A DNA stretch of 64,000 bases from Paracoccus zeaxanthinifaciens ATCC 21588 (GCF_000420145.1 NZ_ATUJ01000010.1:1-64000); one strand, 5' to 3'. Counted from the stretch's first letter, positions 55,220-64,000 are shown. Program-made: numbers and translations. Notes: a model not told the origin generated them from the sequence alone.

Positions 55220-55249
55220 ATAAAAAAACCCCGGTCTGCGCCGGGGTTT
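55220..55249 (-). terminator. Terminator of ftsH
   Basis: On the minus strand AACCCCGG (55248-55241) and CCGGGGTT (55234-55227), loop CGCAGA, followed by TTTTTTA. Strong intrinsic terminator starting 16 bases after the ftsH stop. The plus strand also reads a stem followed by TTTCTGGTTCTT, so it may work both ways. Confidence 0.82.
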
Positions 55250-55264
55250 CTGGTTCTTCGGAAA

Positions 55265-57157
55265 TCACGCCGGGGCAGGATCCCCGCCGGGTGAGGGCTT
55301 CCCTGCCTTCGGGATCGACGTGACCGAGGGGATCACGCTGGACGACGAATCATCGTCGTCACCGTCCAGAGAGTCGCCGCGGATGATCTTGCCGATCTCT
55401 TCGCCCGTCAGGGTCTCGTATTCCAGCAGCCCCTTCGCCAGGCGCTCGAACTCTTCGGACTTGTCGATCAGGATCTGGCGCGCCTCCTGGTAACCGGTCT
55501 CGATCAGGTCGCGGACCTCCTGCTCGATCAGTTCCTTGGTCGAGGCCGAGACCGAGAAGCCGCCGGTATTGCCGGAATAGCCCTCATGCGCCTCGGCATA
55601 GTCCACGGCGCCGACCCTGTCGGACATGCCCCATCGCATGACCATCGCGCGGGCAAGCTGGCTGGCCTGCTGGATATCGCCCGCAGGACCGTTCGACACG
55701 CCTTCCTCGCCATACTTGATGATCTCGGCGGCCTTGCCGGCCATGGTCATCGTGATCTTCTGCTTGGCCTCGTCCTTGTGGAAGTTCAGACGGTCCATCT
55801 CCGGCAGGCTGACGACCATGCCCAGGGCGCCGCCGCGCGGGATGATCGTCGCCTTGTAGACCGGATCACATTTCGGCAGCGACAGCCCGACGATGGCGTG
55901 ACCGGCCTCGTGATAGGCGGTCTTTTCCTTCTGCTCGGGGGTCAGGACCAGGCTGCGGCGTTCGACGCCCAGCATGACCTTGTCCTTCGCATTCTCGAAA
56001 TCGGCCATGCTGACGAAGCGGCGCCCGATCCGCGCGGCGGTCAGCGCGGCCTCGTTGACCAGGTTCATCAGGTCGGCCCCCGAGAAGCCGGGCGTGCCGC
56101 GCGCGATCAGGCGCAGGTCGACATCGGGGCCGACCGGAACCTTGCGGGCATGGACCGACAGGATCTTCTCGCGGCCCTTGATATCGGGATTTGGCACGTG
56201 GATCTGGCGATCGAAGCGGCCCGGGCGCAGCAGCGCGGGGTCCAGCACGTCCTTGCGGTTGGTGGCCGCAACGATGATGATGCCCTCGTTCGCCTCGAAG
56301 CCGTCCATCTCGACCAGAAGCTGGTTCAGCGTCTGTTCGCGTTCGTCATTGCCGCCGCCGATGCCGACGCCACGCGCACGGCCCACGGCGTCGATCTCGT
56401 CGATGAAGACGATGCAGGGGGCGGATTTCTTGGCCTGCTCGAACATGTCGCGCACGCGGCTTGCGCCGACGCCCACGAACATCTCGACGAAGTCCGAACC
56501 CGAGATGGTGAAGAACGGAACCCCGGCCTCGCCCGCGATGGCGCGTGCCAGCAGCGTCTTGCCGGTGCCCGGAGGGCCGACCAGCAGTGCGCCCTTCGGG
56601 ATCTTGCCGCCCAGGCGGCTGAACTTCTGCGGGTTGCGCAGGAATTCGACGATCTCTTCCAGCTCTTCCTTGGCCTCGTCGATGCCCGCGACATCGTCGA
56701 AGGTGACGCGGCCATGCTTCTCGGTCAGCAGCTTGGCGCGCGACTTGCCGAAGCCCATCGCGCCGCCCTTGCCGCCGCCCTGCATGCGATTCATGAAGAA
56801 GATCCACACGCCGATCAGCAGGATGAAGGGCAGCCACACGCCCAGCAGCGACATGAAGCCCGAGCTTTGCTGCTTGACCACCCGCACGTCGATGTCGCGC
56901 GCGATCAGCCGGTCCGAGATTTCTTCGCCCATCGGGCGGACGGTCGCGTATTGCTGACCGTCGGCTCCGGCGAAGGTCAGATCCTCGCCGTCGATGGTCA
57001 CGGTGCTGACCTGATCGTTCTCGACCCTCTGGATGAAGTCGGAATAGCTGATCTGGCGGCTGTTCATGTTGCCCGGTCCGTCGCTGAACAGGTTGAACAG
57101 CGCCAGGATCATCAGGAACAGGACCACCCAGAAGGCGAGGTTGCGAGCGTTGCCCAA
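55265..57157 (-). CDS. ftsH: ATP-dependent zinc metalloprotease FtsH
   Basis: Membrane-bound AAA+ protease for quality control and regulated proteolysis. The 630-residue product has two transmembrane helices (residues about 8-24 and 105-123), Walker [14 protein letters not shown], Walker [12 protein letters not shown], the second-region-of-homology RPGRFDRQ, and the zinc site HEAGH near residue 415. Translation appears to start at the TTG at 57157 (GGAGG 8 bases upstream), giving [12 protein letters not shown], the family N-terminus. Downstream of tilS. Confidence 0.97.
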   Translation of the reverse strand: MGNARNLAFWVVLFLMILALFNLFSDGPGNMNSRQISYSDFIQRVENDQVSTVTIDGEDLTFAGADGQQYATVRPMGEEISDRLIARDIDVRVVKQQSSGFMSLLGVWLPFILLIGVWIFFMNRMQGGGKGGAMGFGKSRAKLLTEKHGRVTFDDVAGIDEAKEELEEIVEFLRNPQKFSRLGGKIPKGALLVGPPGTGKTLLARAIAGEAGVPFFTISGSDFVEMFVGVGASRVRDMFEQAKKSAPCIVFIDEIDAVGRARGVGIGGGNDEREQTLNQLLVEMDGFEANEGIIIVAATNRKDVLDPALLRPGRFDRQIHVPNPDIKGREKILSVHARKVPVGPDVDLRLIARGTPGFSGADLMNLVNEAALTAARIGRRFVSMADFENAKDKVMLGVERRSLVLTPEQKEKTAYHEAGHAIVGLSLPKCDPVYKATIIPRGGALGMVVSLPEMDRLNFHKDEAKQKITMTMAGKAAEIIKYGEEGVSNGPAGDIQQASQLARAMVMRWGMSDRVGAVDYAEAHEGYSGNTGGFSVSASTKELIEQEVRDLIETGYQEARQILIDKSEEFERLAKGLLEYETLTGEEIGKIIRGDSLDGDDDDSSSSVIPSVTSIPKAGKPSPGGDPAPA

Positions 57158-57216
57158 ATCGGGTTCCTCCGGCGGAAAAGCGGTTTGCCCTGAAAATAGG
57201 GATTATCGGCGAAGGT

Positions 57217-58443
57217 TCAATGCGCCTTCACAAGACTGCGGAAATCTGCCGCGCCCCGAAGCGGGCGCAGGGTCAGGCCGGGATGCGGGCGCAGCAGCGG
57301 CGCGGCGACCAGCCGCCCGCCCTGCCACAGCGCCGGAGAGGCTGCCGCCTCGTCCCGCAACAGCCCGCTGCCGCGCCAGTCGCGCCCCTCGAGGCCCGCG
57401 GGCCCAAGTGCCGCGACGTGATGCCCCTCGGGCAGGCCCTCGATCCGCCAGCGACGGTCCCAGACCGCCCCGGTCGAGGGCATGGCACGCAGCGCGGCCG
57501 CCGCCTCTCGGGTGATGCGGATGCGGTCCCCATGCGTCGGGCTGATCAGGCATCCGTCCAGCGTCACGCGCGATTGCGACCTCAGCGCCTCGAGCGCGTG
57601 CAGCAGCGTGGCGCGGCGCGGCGGGTAATCGGCGCCCGTCACCCAACGGCAGGCCGCGATGACCAGCCTGCGCCGGATATCGGCGGCACTGTCGCGCAGG
57701 ACGTGGCGCGGCAGGGTCACGCTGCCCCGGTCGAACTCCGCGCCCTCGGCCAGCAGCGAGGCGTAATCCGACAAGGCCGAGCGTGCCTCGGCGATGTGGC
57801 GGGCCGAGCGGGCCAGCCCCGCGACATCCAGCCCCAGTGTCGCGATCGCGCGGCGGGTGCGGACGCGTTCGTAATCGGTGTTCTCGTTCGTCGGATCGTC
57901 GATCCAGTCGGCCCCCTGCAGGCGCAGCCAGTCGCGGGTCTCGGCCCTGCCGACGCCCAGCATGGGCCGCAGCCAGCGCATCCCGAAGGCGTCGCGCCAT
58001 TCGGCCATCGCGGCCAGCCCGTCGATGCCGGACCCGCGTGCCAGCCGCATCAGCAGCGTCTCGGCCAGATCGTCGGCGGTATGCCCCAGTGCCACGACCG
58101 GCAGCCCGTTGCGGCGCGCCCAGGCCGACAGCAGCCGCAACCGCGCATCGCGGGCCTGCGCCATGAGGTTGCCCAGCTCGGTCTCTCGTTGCCATTGAAG
58201 GATCGCGTGGGGCAGGCCCAGGGCGCGGGCCATGCGGGCGGTCCGCTCGGCTTCGGCGGCGCTGTCGGGGCGCAGGCCGTGATCGACCGTCGCCACCATC
58301 AGCTTGCGGCCCCCCGCCCATTCGGCGGCGACCCGCATCAGCGTCACGCTGTCGCCCCCGCCCGAGACGGCCAGCCCCAGGGCGGGGCGATCCCCAGCCA
58401 GCCGGTCCAGCGCCGCACGGATGCGGGCGGCGACGTCACTCAT
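57217..58443 (-). CDS. tilS: tRNA(Ile)-lysidine synthetase
   Basis: Modifies C34 of tRNA-Ile(CAU) to lysidine, changing decoding to AUA. The 408-residue product has the PP-loop LAVSGGGDSVTLMRVA near residue 27, HGLRPDSAAEAERTARMA, and GHTADDLAETLLMRLARGSG. The C-terminal part is short and variable. Its start overlaps the cpoB stop region by eight bases, linking it to the Tol-Pal operon; ftsH follows. Confidence 0.95.
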   Translation of the reverse strand: MSDVAARIRAALDRLAGDRPALGLAVSGGGDSVTLMRVAAEWAGGRKLMVATVDHGLRPDSAAEAERTARMARALGLPHAILQWQRETELGNLMAQARDARLRLLSAWARRNGLPVVALGHTADDLAETLLMRLARGSGIDGLAAMAEWRDAFGMRWLRPMLGVGRAETRDWLRLQGADWIDDPTNENTDYERVRTRRAIATLGLDVAGLARSARHIAEARSALSDYASLLAEGAEFDRGSVTLPRHVLRDSAADIRRRLVIAACRWVTGADYPPRRATLLHALEALRSQSRVTLDGCLISPTHGDRIRITREAAAALRAMPSTGAVWDRRWRIEGLPEGHHVAALGPAGLEGRDWRGSGLLRDEAAASPALWQGGRLVAAPLLRPHPGLTLRPLRGAADFRSLVKAH

Positions 58444-59344
58444 GCACGGCCAGGTCCGCTGCGGCCTCGGGGTCCAGCGAGGGATCGAGAAGCGGGTCCA
58501 GCGCGCCCAGATCGGCGGTGCCGCAGCCCAGCCGTTCCGCGCTGGCGACCGCGGTGGCGCTTTCGGGCGATCCGGGGAAACGGGCCGGGATCTCGGCCAG
58601 GTACAGGCAGGACGCGGTGCGGTCGCCCTCGGCCTCGATCATGCGGGCGATGCCCAGCAGACTGGCGCCCGCACGCGATCCGTCGGGATCGGCGGCAAAC
58701 CCCTCGAGCCACGCGGCAGCCGCATCGCGGGGCTGGCCCGCCAGCTCCAGCGCCTGCCCGCGACGGAACAGTGCCTCGGCGGTCAGGGGGCCGCCCGCGT
58801 GGTTTTCGGCGACCGCGCCGAACATCTCGGCGGCGCGCAGGTGATCGCCTTCGGTCAGCGCGGCCTCGGCGGCGTCGAAATCGCTGCGCTCGGCCTCGGT
58901 CGAGGCGGGTGCCTGCGAGGGACGCTCGGCCGGGTCGGCGGGCAGCAGTTCGGGCGCAAGACCGCCCGCGCCCCCCTGCATGGTCAGCCTGGACAGATCG
59001 CAGCCCTGCTCCATCTCGCACAGGCGGAATTCCATGTCGGACAGGCGGCGTTCATTGTCCGCCGCGATGCGTCCGACGCGGTTCTGCAACTGCTCGGCCT
59101 GGTTCGTCAGGCGGCGCAGCTGCGCCTCCATCGCGTTCATCCGGTCGATGGCCGAGGCCCCGCCCGCGGCGCGGATGCCCGCAGCGCCCGACGCGACCAG
59201 TTCCGCCCGAAGCGAGGTCAGGTTGCCCTGCAATTGCGTCAGTTCGGCCCGCAGATCGGCCAGCGTGGCAGGGTCCGGCGCGGTCTGCGCCAGCGCGGGT
59301 GCGCCAAGCGCAAGGAACAGGGTCAGCGCGGCCTTGCGGATCAT
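58436..59344 (-). CDS. cpoB: Cell division coordinator CpoB/YbgF
   Basis: Periplasmic Tol-Pal partner which in E. coli coordinates PBP1B with constriction. The 302-residue product has a signal peptide (MIRKAALTLFLALGAPALAQ), a coiled-coil (about residues 28-100), a small Cys-containing segment (FRLCEMEQGC), then a TPR region (AEAALTEGDHLRAAEMFG ... EALFRRGQALELAGQ). The ATG at 59344 is chosen because it opens the signal peptide; it overlaps the pal stop by four bases. Confidence 0.9.
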   Translation of the reverse strand: MIRKAALTLFLALGAPALAQTAPDPATLADLRAELTQLQGNLTSLRAELVASGAAGIRAAGGASAIDRMNAMEAQLRRLTNQAEQLQNRVGRIAADNERRLSDMEFRLCEMEQGCDLSRLTMQGGAGGLAPELLPADPAERPSQAPASTEAERSDFDAAEAALTEGDHLRAAEMFGAVAENHAGGPLTAEALFRRGQALELAGQPRDAAAAWLEGFAADPDGSRAGASLLGIARMIEAEGDRTASCLYLAEIPARFPGSPESATAVASAERLGCGTADLGALDPLLDPSLDPEAAADLAVHE

Positions 59345-59880
59345 GCGCCGGGGCCTGCTTCGCTGACCACGGTGACGGCGCGACGGTTGCGCGACCAGCA
59401 GCTTTCGTCCGAGCAGGTCTCGGCGGGGCGTTCCTTGCCGAAGGACAGCGTGCGGATGCGACCGGGCGACACGCCCTCGGCCACCAGGTATTCCTGCACC
59501 GCGCTGGCACGCCGCGCCCCAAGCGCAAGGTTGTATTCGCGCGTGCCGGTTTCCTCGGCATGGCCCTGGATCACCGCCTGGAAGGACCCGTGGCTGTTCA
59601 GCCACTGCGCCTGACGCGCCAAGATCGCGCGGGCATCGGCGTCCAGCGTCGTCTGATCGGCCGCGAACAGCACCGTGTCGCCCACCTGCGACCTGAAATG
59701 CTCGGGCGTGGCCTCGCTTCCCAGGTTGCCGCCGGCGACATTGCCCTGGAAGACCGCCCCTCCGCCGGTATTGGCATAGGGGTCCACCACCGGCGCCGCG
59801 GGCGGCGGTGCGGGCTGGGCGCAGGCGGCAAGACCCAGAAGGGCCATCAGCAGGGCGGGCTTCGTCGCGGCGTTGATCAT
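59341..59880 (-). CDS. pal: Peptidoglycan-associated lipoprotein Pal
   Basis: Outer-membrane lipoprotein that binds peptidoglycan and TolB. The 179-residue product has a lipoprotein signal with lipobox LAAC (Cys at residue 20), a Pro/Ala-rich linker, and an OmpA-like domain with IQGHAEETGTREYNLALGARRA. The Asp usual in the GHxD motif is replaced by Ala-Glu-Glu, a known Pal form. It starts 7 bases after the tolB stop. Confidence 0.95.
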   Translation of the reverse strand: MINAATKPALLMALLGLAACAQPAPPPAAPVVDPYANTGGGAVFQGNVAGGNLGSEATPEHFRSQVGDTVLFAADQTTLDADARAILARQAQWLNSHGSFQAVIQGHAEETGTREYNLALGARRASAVQEYLVAEGVSPGRIRTLSFGKERPAETCSDESCWSRNRRAVTVVSEAGPGA

Positions 59881-59887
59881 CTGGTCC

Positions 59888-61216
59888 TCATTGCATCAGG
59901 GGACCCCAGGACGGGTCCGAGGCGGCGAAATCGAGGTTCATGGGACGCATGTTGCGCCCCGTGATGTCCACGGAATGCAGGCGCGGCTGGCCATTCCCGC
60001 CGGGCGTCACCCGCGTGAACATGACGACGCGCCCATTGGGGGCCCAGGTCGGACCCTCGTCAAGGAAGGATTCGGTCAGCATCTTCTCGCCCGACCCATC
60101 GGTGCGCATGACGCCGATATGGAAGCGGTCGCCGACCTGCTTGGTGAAGGCGATCATGTCGCCCTTGGGCGACCAGGCGGGGCTGCCATAGCGCCCGTCG
60201 CCGAAGCTGATGCGCACAGGCTCTCCGCCATCGACGCCCATGATGTACAGCTGCGGGCTGCCGGAACGGTCGCTCTCGAAGACGATGCGCTGGCCGTCGG
60301 GGCTGAAGCTGGGCGAGGTCTCGATCGAGGGGGCGTTCGTCAGCGGACGGCCCGCGCCCGTATTGGGCTCCATCAGCCAGATGTCGGTATTGCCGCCCTG
60401 TTCGCGGCTGTAGACGATCGACTGCCCCTTGGGCCCGAAGCTGGGCGAGAAGGACATCGCCTGCCCATCCTGCGTCAGCGCGCGCGAGGTCACCGTCGCC
60501 ACGTCCAGCAGGCGGATCTGCGGGAAGCCGCTGTCATAGCTGGTATAGAGGATCTTCGTCCCGTCGGGCGAGAAACGCGGCGCCAGCACCAGCGAGGCAC
60601 CGTTCGTCATCCACAGCGTGTTCTTGCCGTCGTAATCCATCACGCCGATCCGCTTGATGCGGGCGTTCTTGGGGCCGGTTTCCTGCACGAAGGCGACGCG
60701 GCTGTCGAAATAGGGCCGCTCGCCGGTCAGGCGGGCATAGACCTGGTCCGCGATCTTGTGGGCGGCGCGGCGCCAGTCGCCGGCGCGGGCGTCGAACTGC
60801 ATCCCGTCGCCCTGCGGCTGGCCCGACACGACGTTGAACAGCCGGAACCGGACCGAGATGTTCTCGCCCATCTGGCGGACCTCGGCGGTCACCAGCGCCT
60901 CGGCATCGACCGCGCGCCAGTCCTCGTAGCTGACCGGCTCGGCAAAGCTTCCGGGCCGTGCGACCTGGGCCTCGGCCGGGATCTCCGAGAACAGGCCCGT
61001 TCCGGTCAGGTCCTCGGCCACGACCTGGCGGACCTTGGCGGCGATCTCCTCGTCGCCGTGGAAGGCGGGGATCGCGATGCTCATGGGTTCGATCACGCCA
61101 TCGGTGATCTCGATGCGCAGGGGTTCGTCCTGCGCATGGGCGGGTGCCACGGGGGCCATCACCGCGGCCGAGGCTGCGGTCAGGAAGGTCGAGGCAAGGA
61201 TCAGACGGCGGAACAT
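59888..61216 (-). CDS. tolB: Tol-Pal system protein TolB
   Basis: Periplasmic beta-propeller that bridges Pal and the TolQRA motor. The 442-residue product has a signal peptide cleaved near APAHA, an N-terminal domain (residues about 30-160), and six WD40-like/PD40 blades with repeated FSPDGxxI, SPSFGPKGQ and WSPKGDMIAFT motifs. Length is standard. Confidence 0.96.
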   Translation of the reverse strand: MFRRLILASTFLTAASAAVMAPVAPAHAQDEPLRIEITDGVIEPMSIAIPAFHGDEEIAAKVRQVVAEDLTGTGLFSEIPAEAQVARPGSFAEPVSYEDWRAVDAEALVTAEVRQMGENISVRFRLFNVVSGQPQGDGMQFDARAGDWRRAAHKIADQVYARLTGERPYFDSRVAFVQETGPKNARIKRIGVMDYDGKNTLWMTNGASLVLAPRFSPDGTKILYTSYDSGFPQIRLLDVATVTSRALTQDGQAMSFSPSFGPKGQSIVYSREQGGNTDIWLMEPNTGAGRPLTNAPSIETSPSFSPDGQRIVFESDRSGSPQLYIMGVDGGEPVRISFGDGRYGSPAWSPKGDMIAFTKQVGDRFHIGVMRTDGSGEKMLTESFLDEGPTWAPNGRVVMFTRVTPGGNGQPRLHSVDITGRNMRPMNLDFAASDPSWGPLMQ

Positions 61217-61297
61217 GGAATCCTCATTACCTTGGGACGGCGAAAAGCAAAAGATCTCGGTGCATTGTCGGAGGGGGCATTGTCGGAAGGGGCATCG
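61217..61297. repeat. Three 15-bp tandem repeats in the tolA-tolB gap
   Basis: GCATTGTCGGAGGGG (61262-61276) and GCATTGTCGGAAGGG (61277-61291) are followed by a third partial copy GCATCGTCAG (61292-61301) running into the tolA stop. The unit is a multiple of three, but no gene is apparent in the gap. Possibly slippage debris from the repeat-rich end of tolA. Confidence 0.5.
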
Positions 61298-63226
61298 TCA
61301 GAACTCGACCCCGCCGGGGCGGAAATCCACCACCACATCGCGCCAGCGCCCGTATTTCGACATGGGCAGGTCATAGCCCGCGCGCCCGCAGTCGATGATC
61401 GCGTTGGCCGCGACCTCGAATGCCTGCTGCGCGGCACCCTCGGACCCGCCGCGATAGCCCGCAAGCCGCAGGCTGCCGGGTTCCGGTATGCCCTCGGGCG
61501 ACAGGCGCACCCCGACCGAGACGGTCATCCGCGATGCCTCGACCGACAGCCGCCCCTCGTTCCAGCAGCGGTTGATCGCCATGCGAAGGCCGTCGCGTTC
61601 GGACAGGGACAGCGGATCGCCAAGCGGCAGCGAACCCTGCTGCGACGGGTCGGGCAGCGTCGAGGGACGGATGTCGCCGGGGATCAGCTGGTTCGGCGCG
61701 GGATCCAGCGGGGCCGGATCCTCGGTCCCCGAGCCTGCGGACATGGCACCGGCCAGCGCCGCGGCCAGCGGGTCCATCTCGGCCGAGGCACCGCTGCCGC
61801 CCTCGATGCTCTGGCTGTCGCCGAAGCTGTCCGCGCCCGAGGCGGTGTCGGTGCCATCGGCGCCCCCGCCCGCGCCCTGCGCCTCGCGCAGCGCATCCTC
61901 GAGCGCCTGCCGGTCGGCCTCGGCAGCCTCCGCAGCACGGCGTTCCTCTTCGGCACGACGCTCGGCCTCGGCGGCCTCCGCGGCACGGCGTTCCTCTTCG
62001 GCGCGGCGCTCGGCCTCGGCAGCCTCCGCAGCACGGCGTTCCTCTTCGGCGCGGCGCTCGGCCTCGGCAGCCTCCGCGGCGCGGCGTTCCTCTTCGGCGC
62101 GACGCTCGGCCTCGGCAGCTTCCGCAGCGCGGCGTTCCTCTTCGGCGCGGCGCTCGGCCTCGGCAGCCTCCGCAGCGCGGCGTTCCTCTTCGGCACGGCG
62201 CTCGGCCTCGGCAGCCTCCGCAGCGCGGCGTTCCTCTTCGGCGCGACGCTCGGCCTCGGCAGCTTCCGCAGCGCGACGTTCCTCTTCGACGCGACGCTCG
62301 GCCTCGGCAGCCTCCGCAGCGCGGCGTTCTTCTTCGGCGCGGCGCTCGGCCTCGGCAGCCTCCGCAGCGCGGCGTTCTTCTTCGGCGCGGCGCTCGGCCT
62401 CGGCAGCTTCGGCTGCACGGCGTTCCTCTTCGGCCTGCTGGCGCGCCTCGGCGGCGGCGGCGGCTTCGGCACGCTCTGCGGCCTCGGCCTCTCGGGCCGC
62501 TGCGGCCTCTGCCTCGGCTTCGGCAATGGCTTGCGCCTCGGCGCGGGCTTGTTCCTCGGCCTCGGCTGCCCGTGCCGCCTGCTGGCGCACGGCTTCCTGA
62601 CGCGCGGCCTCGGCCGCTTCCGCCTGGCGCCGGCGATAGGCTTCGACCAGGCCGTCAGGGCGCGACTGCGGGTTGCGCGAACGCTCCAGCGCCAACGCGG
62701 ATCGCGGCGCGACGGGTTCGGCGGCCTGGTCCGGCACGGGGGCGGCGGGCGGCGCGGCGGTGCCCGCAGCCTGCGGGGCATCGGGCGCGGCAGGCAGATC
62801 CGGCAGCGCCTCGGGGGCGGCAGGGGTCGCGGTCGCGGGCAGATCGGTCGCCACCTCGACCTGATCGCGCGCGGCGAAATCGCTCAGGTCGGGCGCGGGC
62901 TCGGATGCATCGGGCGCCGAGAGTTCAGCCGCATCGGCGGGCGCGGGCGGCGCCGCGGGGGCCGGTCGCTCGGCCTCGGCCTCGGCATCCGAGGGGGCGG
63001 TCATCTGGTCGATATCGGTCGCATTGGCGCCCACGGGGCCCGATCCGCGCGCGGCGGCGGCCAGGGCCTCGAACTCGGCCCCGCTGATCGTCGAGACCTG
63101 CGTGCTGCGCGTCCCCGGCCCCGGCTGGGGGCGGAACAGCGCACCGCCAAGGATCAGCGCCACCAGCAGCGCGCCATGCACCCCGCCCGAGACCCACCAG
63201 CCGATCCTCTCGTCGCGATCCGCCAT
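61298..63226 (-). CDS. tolA: Tol-Pal system protein TolA
   Basis: Trans-periplasmic arm linking the TolQR motor to TolB/Pal. The 642-residue product has an N-terminal transmembrane anchor (GGVHGALLVALILGGALF, residues 14-31) and a Pro/Ala-rich stretch. A long helical domain follows (about residues 205-440) dominated by eleven 16-residue repeats. The C-terminal domain (about 530-642) has MTVSVGVRLSPEGIPE and the AANAIIDCGRAG region. Longer than the E. coli protein (421 residues) because of the repeats, with Arg replacing the usual Lys. Confidence 0.92.
   Translation of the reverse strand: MADRDERIGWWVSGGVHGALLVALILGGALFRPQPGPGTRSTQVSTISGAEFEALAAAARGSGPVGANATDIDQMTAPSDAEAEAERPAPAAPPAPADAAELSAPDASEPAPDLSDFAARDQVEVATDLPATATPAAPEALPDLPAAPDAPQAAGTAAPPAAPVPDQAAEPVAPRSALALERSRNPQSRPDGLVEAYRRRQAEAAEAARQEAVRQQAARAAEAEEQARAEAQAIAEAEAEAAAAREAEAAERAEAAAAAEARQQAEEERRAAEAAEAERRAEEERRAAEAAEAERRAEEERRAAEAAEAERRVEEERRAAEAAEAERRAEEERRAAEAAEAERRAEEERRAAEAAEAERRAEEERRAAEAAEAERRAEEERRAAEAAEAERRAEEERRAAEAAEAERRAEEERRAAEAAEAERRAEEERRAAEAAEADRQALEDALREAQGAGGGADGTDTASGADSFGDSQSIEGGSGASAEMDPLAAALAGAMSAGSGTEDPAPLDPAPNQLIPGDIRPSTLPDPSQQGSLPLGDPLSLSERDGLRMAINRCWNEGRLSVEASRMTVSVGVRLSPEGIPEPGSLRLAGYRGGSEGAAQQAFEVAANAIIDCGRAGYDLPMSKYGRWRDVVVDFRPGGVEF
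61917..62444 (-). repeat. Eleven 48-bp in-frame repeats in tolA
   Basis: A 48-base unit coding for AEEERRAAEAAEAERR is repeated about eleven times. Protein copies are identical except one Ala-to-Val change and divergence at the ends; DNA copies differ mainly by GCA/GCG and TTC/TTT-type synonymous changes. This is a minisatellite, and copy number is likely to vary between strains. Confidence 0.9.
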
Positions 63227-63228
63227 CG

Positions 63229-63678
63229 TCAGCCGTCCATCCGGGGGCCGCCGGTCTCGGTGACCAGGACGATGTCGGTGATGCCGGCGGCGTTCAGCGC
63301 GCCCATGATCTGCACCACGCGGGAATAGGGAATGCCGCCATCGGCCCGCAGGTAGACGCGTGCCGATTCGCGTGTCTCCAGCACCTCGCGCAGGGCGGGA
63401 ACCAGGCCATCATCGCCGACGGCGCGGTCCATCACGCTCATCTGCCCCTCGGCGGGGATCGAGATGACCAGAGGTTCCTCCTGCTCGGTCGGGACGGCGT
63501 TCGCGGCGGTCTCGGGCAGGTCCAGCGGCACGCCCGCCGTCATCAGCGGCGCGGCGACCATGAAGATCACCAGAAGCACCAGCATGACGTCCACGAAGGG
63601 CGTCACGTTGATCTCGGACATGGGCAGGTTGCGCCTGCGTCCCTTGCTGCGAACCCGCTTGACCATCTGACCGGCCAT
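63229..63678 (-). CDS. tolR: Tol-Pal system protein TolR
   Basis: ExbD-family inner-membrane protein that works with TolQ to use the proton motive force. The 149-residue product has the conserved EINVTPFVDVMLVLLVIFMV transmembrane helix with its essential Asp near residue 31, and a periplasmic domain with RADGGIPYSRVVQIMGAL. Starts 3 bases after the tolQ stop, and tolA follows after 2 bases. Confidence 0.95.
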   Translation of the reverse strand: MAGQMVKRVRSKGRRRNLPMSEINVTPFVDVMLVLLVIFMVAAPLMTAGVPLDLPETAANAVPTEQEEPLVISIPAEGQMSVMDRAVGDDGLVPALREVLETRESARVYLRADGGIPYSRVVQIMGALNAAGITDIVLVTETGGPRMDG

Positions 63679-63681
63679 GGA

Positions 63682-64000
63682 TCACACCTCGTCCATCTGG
63701 CGCGACAGAAGGGTCGAGAACTCGTCCGAGAACTGTTCCCAGTTGCCGGTGATGCGTTCCGCGTCGCCCGACAGCTTGTTGTAGAAGACGACGGCGGGAA
63801 TGGCCGCTACAAGACCCAGGGCGGTCGCCAGAAGCGCCTCGGCGATGCCGGGGGCCACGACGGCAAGGCTGGTGTCCTGCGACAGGGCGATCCCCTCGAA
63901 CGCGGTCTTGATGCCCCAGACCGTCCCGAACAGGCCGATGAACGGCGCGGTGGAACCGACGGTCGCAAGGAAGGACAGCCCGCGGAACAGGCGGTTCTCC
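63682..64000 (-). CDS. tolQ: Tol-Pal system protein TolQ, C-terminal part
   Basis: Proton channel subunit of the MotA/TolQ/ExbB family, cut by the right end of the window (about 105 C-terminal residues present). Reading from the edge, TVGSTAPFIGLFGTVWGI is the family hallmark. It is followed by ALLATALGLVAAIPAVVFYN (last transmembrane helix) and the C-terminus FSDEFSTLLSRQMDEV. The stop codon is at 63682-63684. Start lies outside the window. Confidence 0.95.
   Translation of the reverse strand, partial: ENRLFRGLSFLATVGSTAPFIGLFGTVWGIKTAFEGIALSQDTSLAVVAPGIAEALLATALGLVAAIPAVVFYNKLSGDAERITGNWEQFSDEFSTLLSRQMDEV

Noticed and set aside
54955..55221. 88-codon minus-strand frame in the AT-rich gap
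   Set aside because: No ribosome binding site, no similarity, unusual composition, and it overlaps the ftsH terminator and inverted repeats.
59873..63328. Very long plus-strand open frame (about 1150 codons) opposite tolB and tolA
   Set aside because: A shadow of GC-rich coding on the other strand; the encoded Gly/Leu/Phe repeats mirror the tolA minisatellite. The minus strand has full Tol-Pal genes with motifs.

Overview
GC-rich (roughly two-thirds G+C) chromosomal DNA from an alphaproteobacterium of the Rhodobacteraceae/Paracoccaceae, most likely Paracoccus. The support is a combination of family-typical traits: a cytochrome aa3 cta operon in the order ctaC-ctaB-small ORF-ctaG-ctaE-SURF1; divergent ethylmalonyl-CoA pathway genes (ecm/ccr); a pyruvate dehydrogenase E1-beta with its own lipoyl domain; MipZ; and a DUF1127 gene followed by CUCCUCC stem-loop RNAs of the CcsR/cuckoo type. 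The window is almost entirely housekeeping. I see no prophage, insertion sequence, CRISPR array, tRNA or rRNA.

Layout. 0.6-1.6 kb (-): rplM-rpsI with a clear promoter and terminator. 1.7-11.6 kb (-): a thioesterase gene, then the start of the division/cell-wall (dcw) cluster, which in transcription order is mraZ-rsmH-ftsL-ftsI-murE-murF-mraY-murD. It stops after murD instead of continuing into ftsW-murG-murC. The mraZ leader contains a terminator hairpin that could release an UpsM-like sRNA, and two helically phased GGGA motif arrays lie upstream. 12-13 kb (-): mrp. 13.3-14.14 kb (+): a DUF1127 (CcaF1-like) gene and a tandem array of twelve stem-loops whose loops show the anti-Shine-Dalgarno motif CUCCUCC, ending in a terminator; this is the most striking feature. 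14.2-19.5 kb (+): a DUF2945 protein, rlmJ, an ftsB-like gene and pdhA-pdhB-pdhC. 19.5-21.9 kb (-): a DJ-1/PfpI protein, mipZ and a LysR regulator divergent from azoR. 22-28 kb (+): azoR, a secreted TonB-C-like protein, ffh behind a string of hairpins, an acetyltransferase, a chorismate mutase, and the rpsP-rimM-trmD-rplS-rpmE ribosome block.

28-32.5 kb: an acyltransferase and ecm (-) divergent from ccr (+). 32.6-41.9 kb: a RecD-like helicase, EcsC protein, acetyltransferases, flavin reductase, apt, an FAD-linked hydroxyacid dehydrogenase, an M16 peptidase, thrC and SURF1. 42-45.5 kb (-): the cytochrome c oxidase operon. 45.7-53.2 kb (+): tldD, dprA, topA, a 3-oxoacid CoA-transferase pair and an uncharacterised protein. 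53.2-54.9 kb (-): folD, a second chorismate-mutase-type protein and an OhrR-like regulator. 55.2-64 kb (-): ftsH, tilS, and the Tol-Pal system (tolQ-tolR-tolA-tolB-pal-cpoB in transcription order, tolQ cut by the window end). TolA carries eleven near-identical 16-residue repeats.

The window joins envelope growth and division (dcw, ftsB-like, mipZ, Tol-Pal, ftsH), translation (ribosomal proteins, rRNA and tRNA modification, ffh), and aerobic carbon and energy metabolism (PDH, ethylmalonyl-CoA pathway, CoA transferase, aa3 oxidase). The RNA array may link stress to PDH or C1 metabolism, as reported for its four-copy Rhodobacter counterpart. Family assignments rest on motif recognition; promoters, operators and sRNA ends are inferences from reading the sequence.
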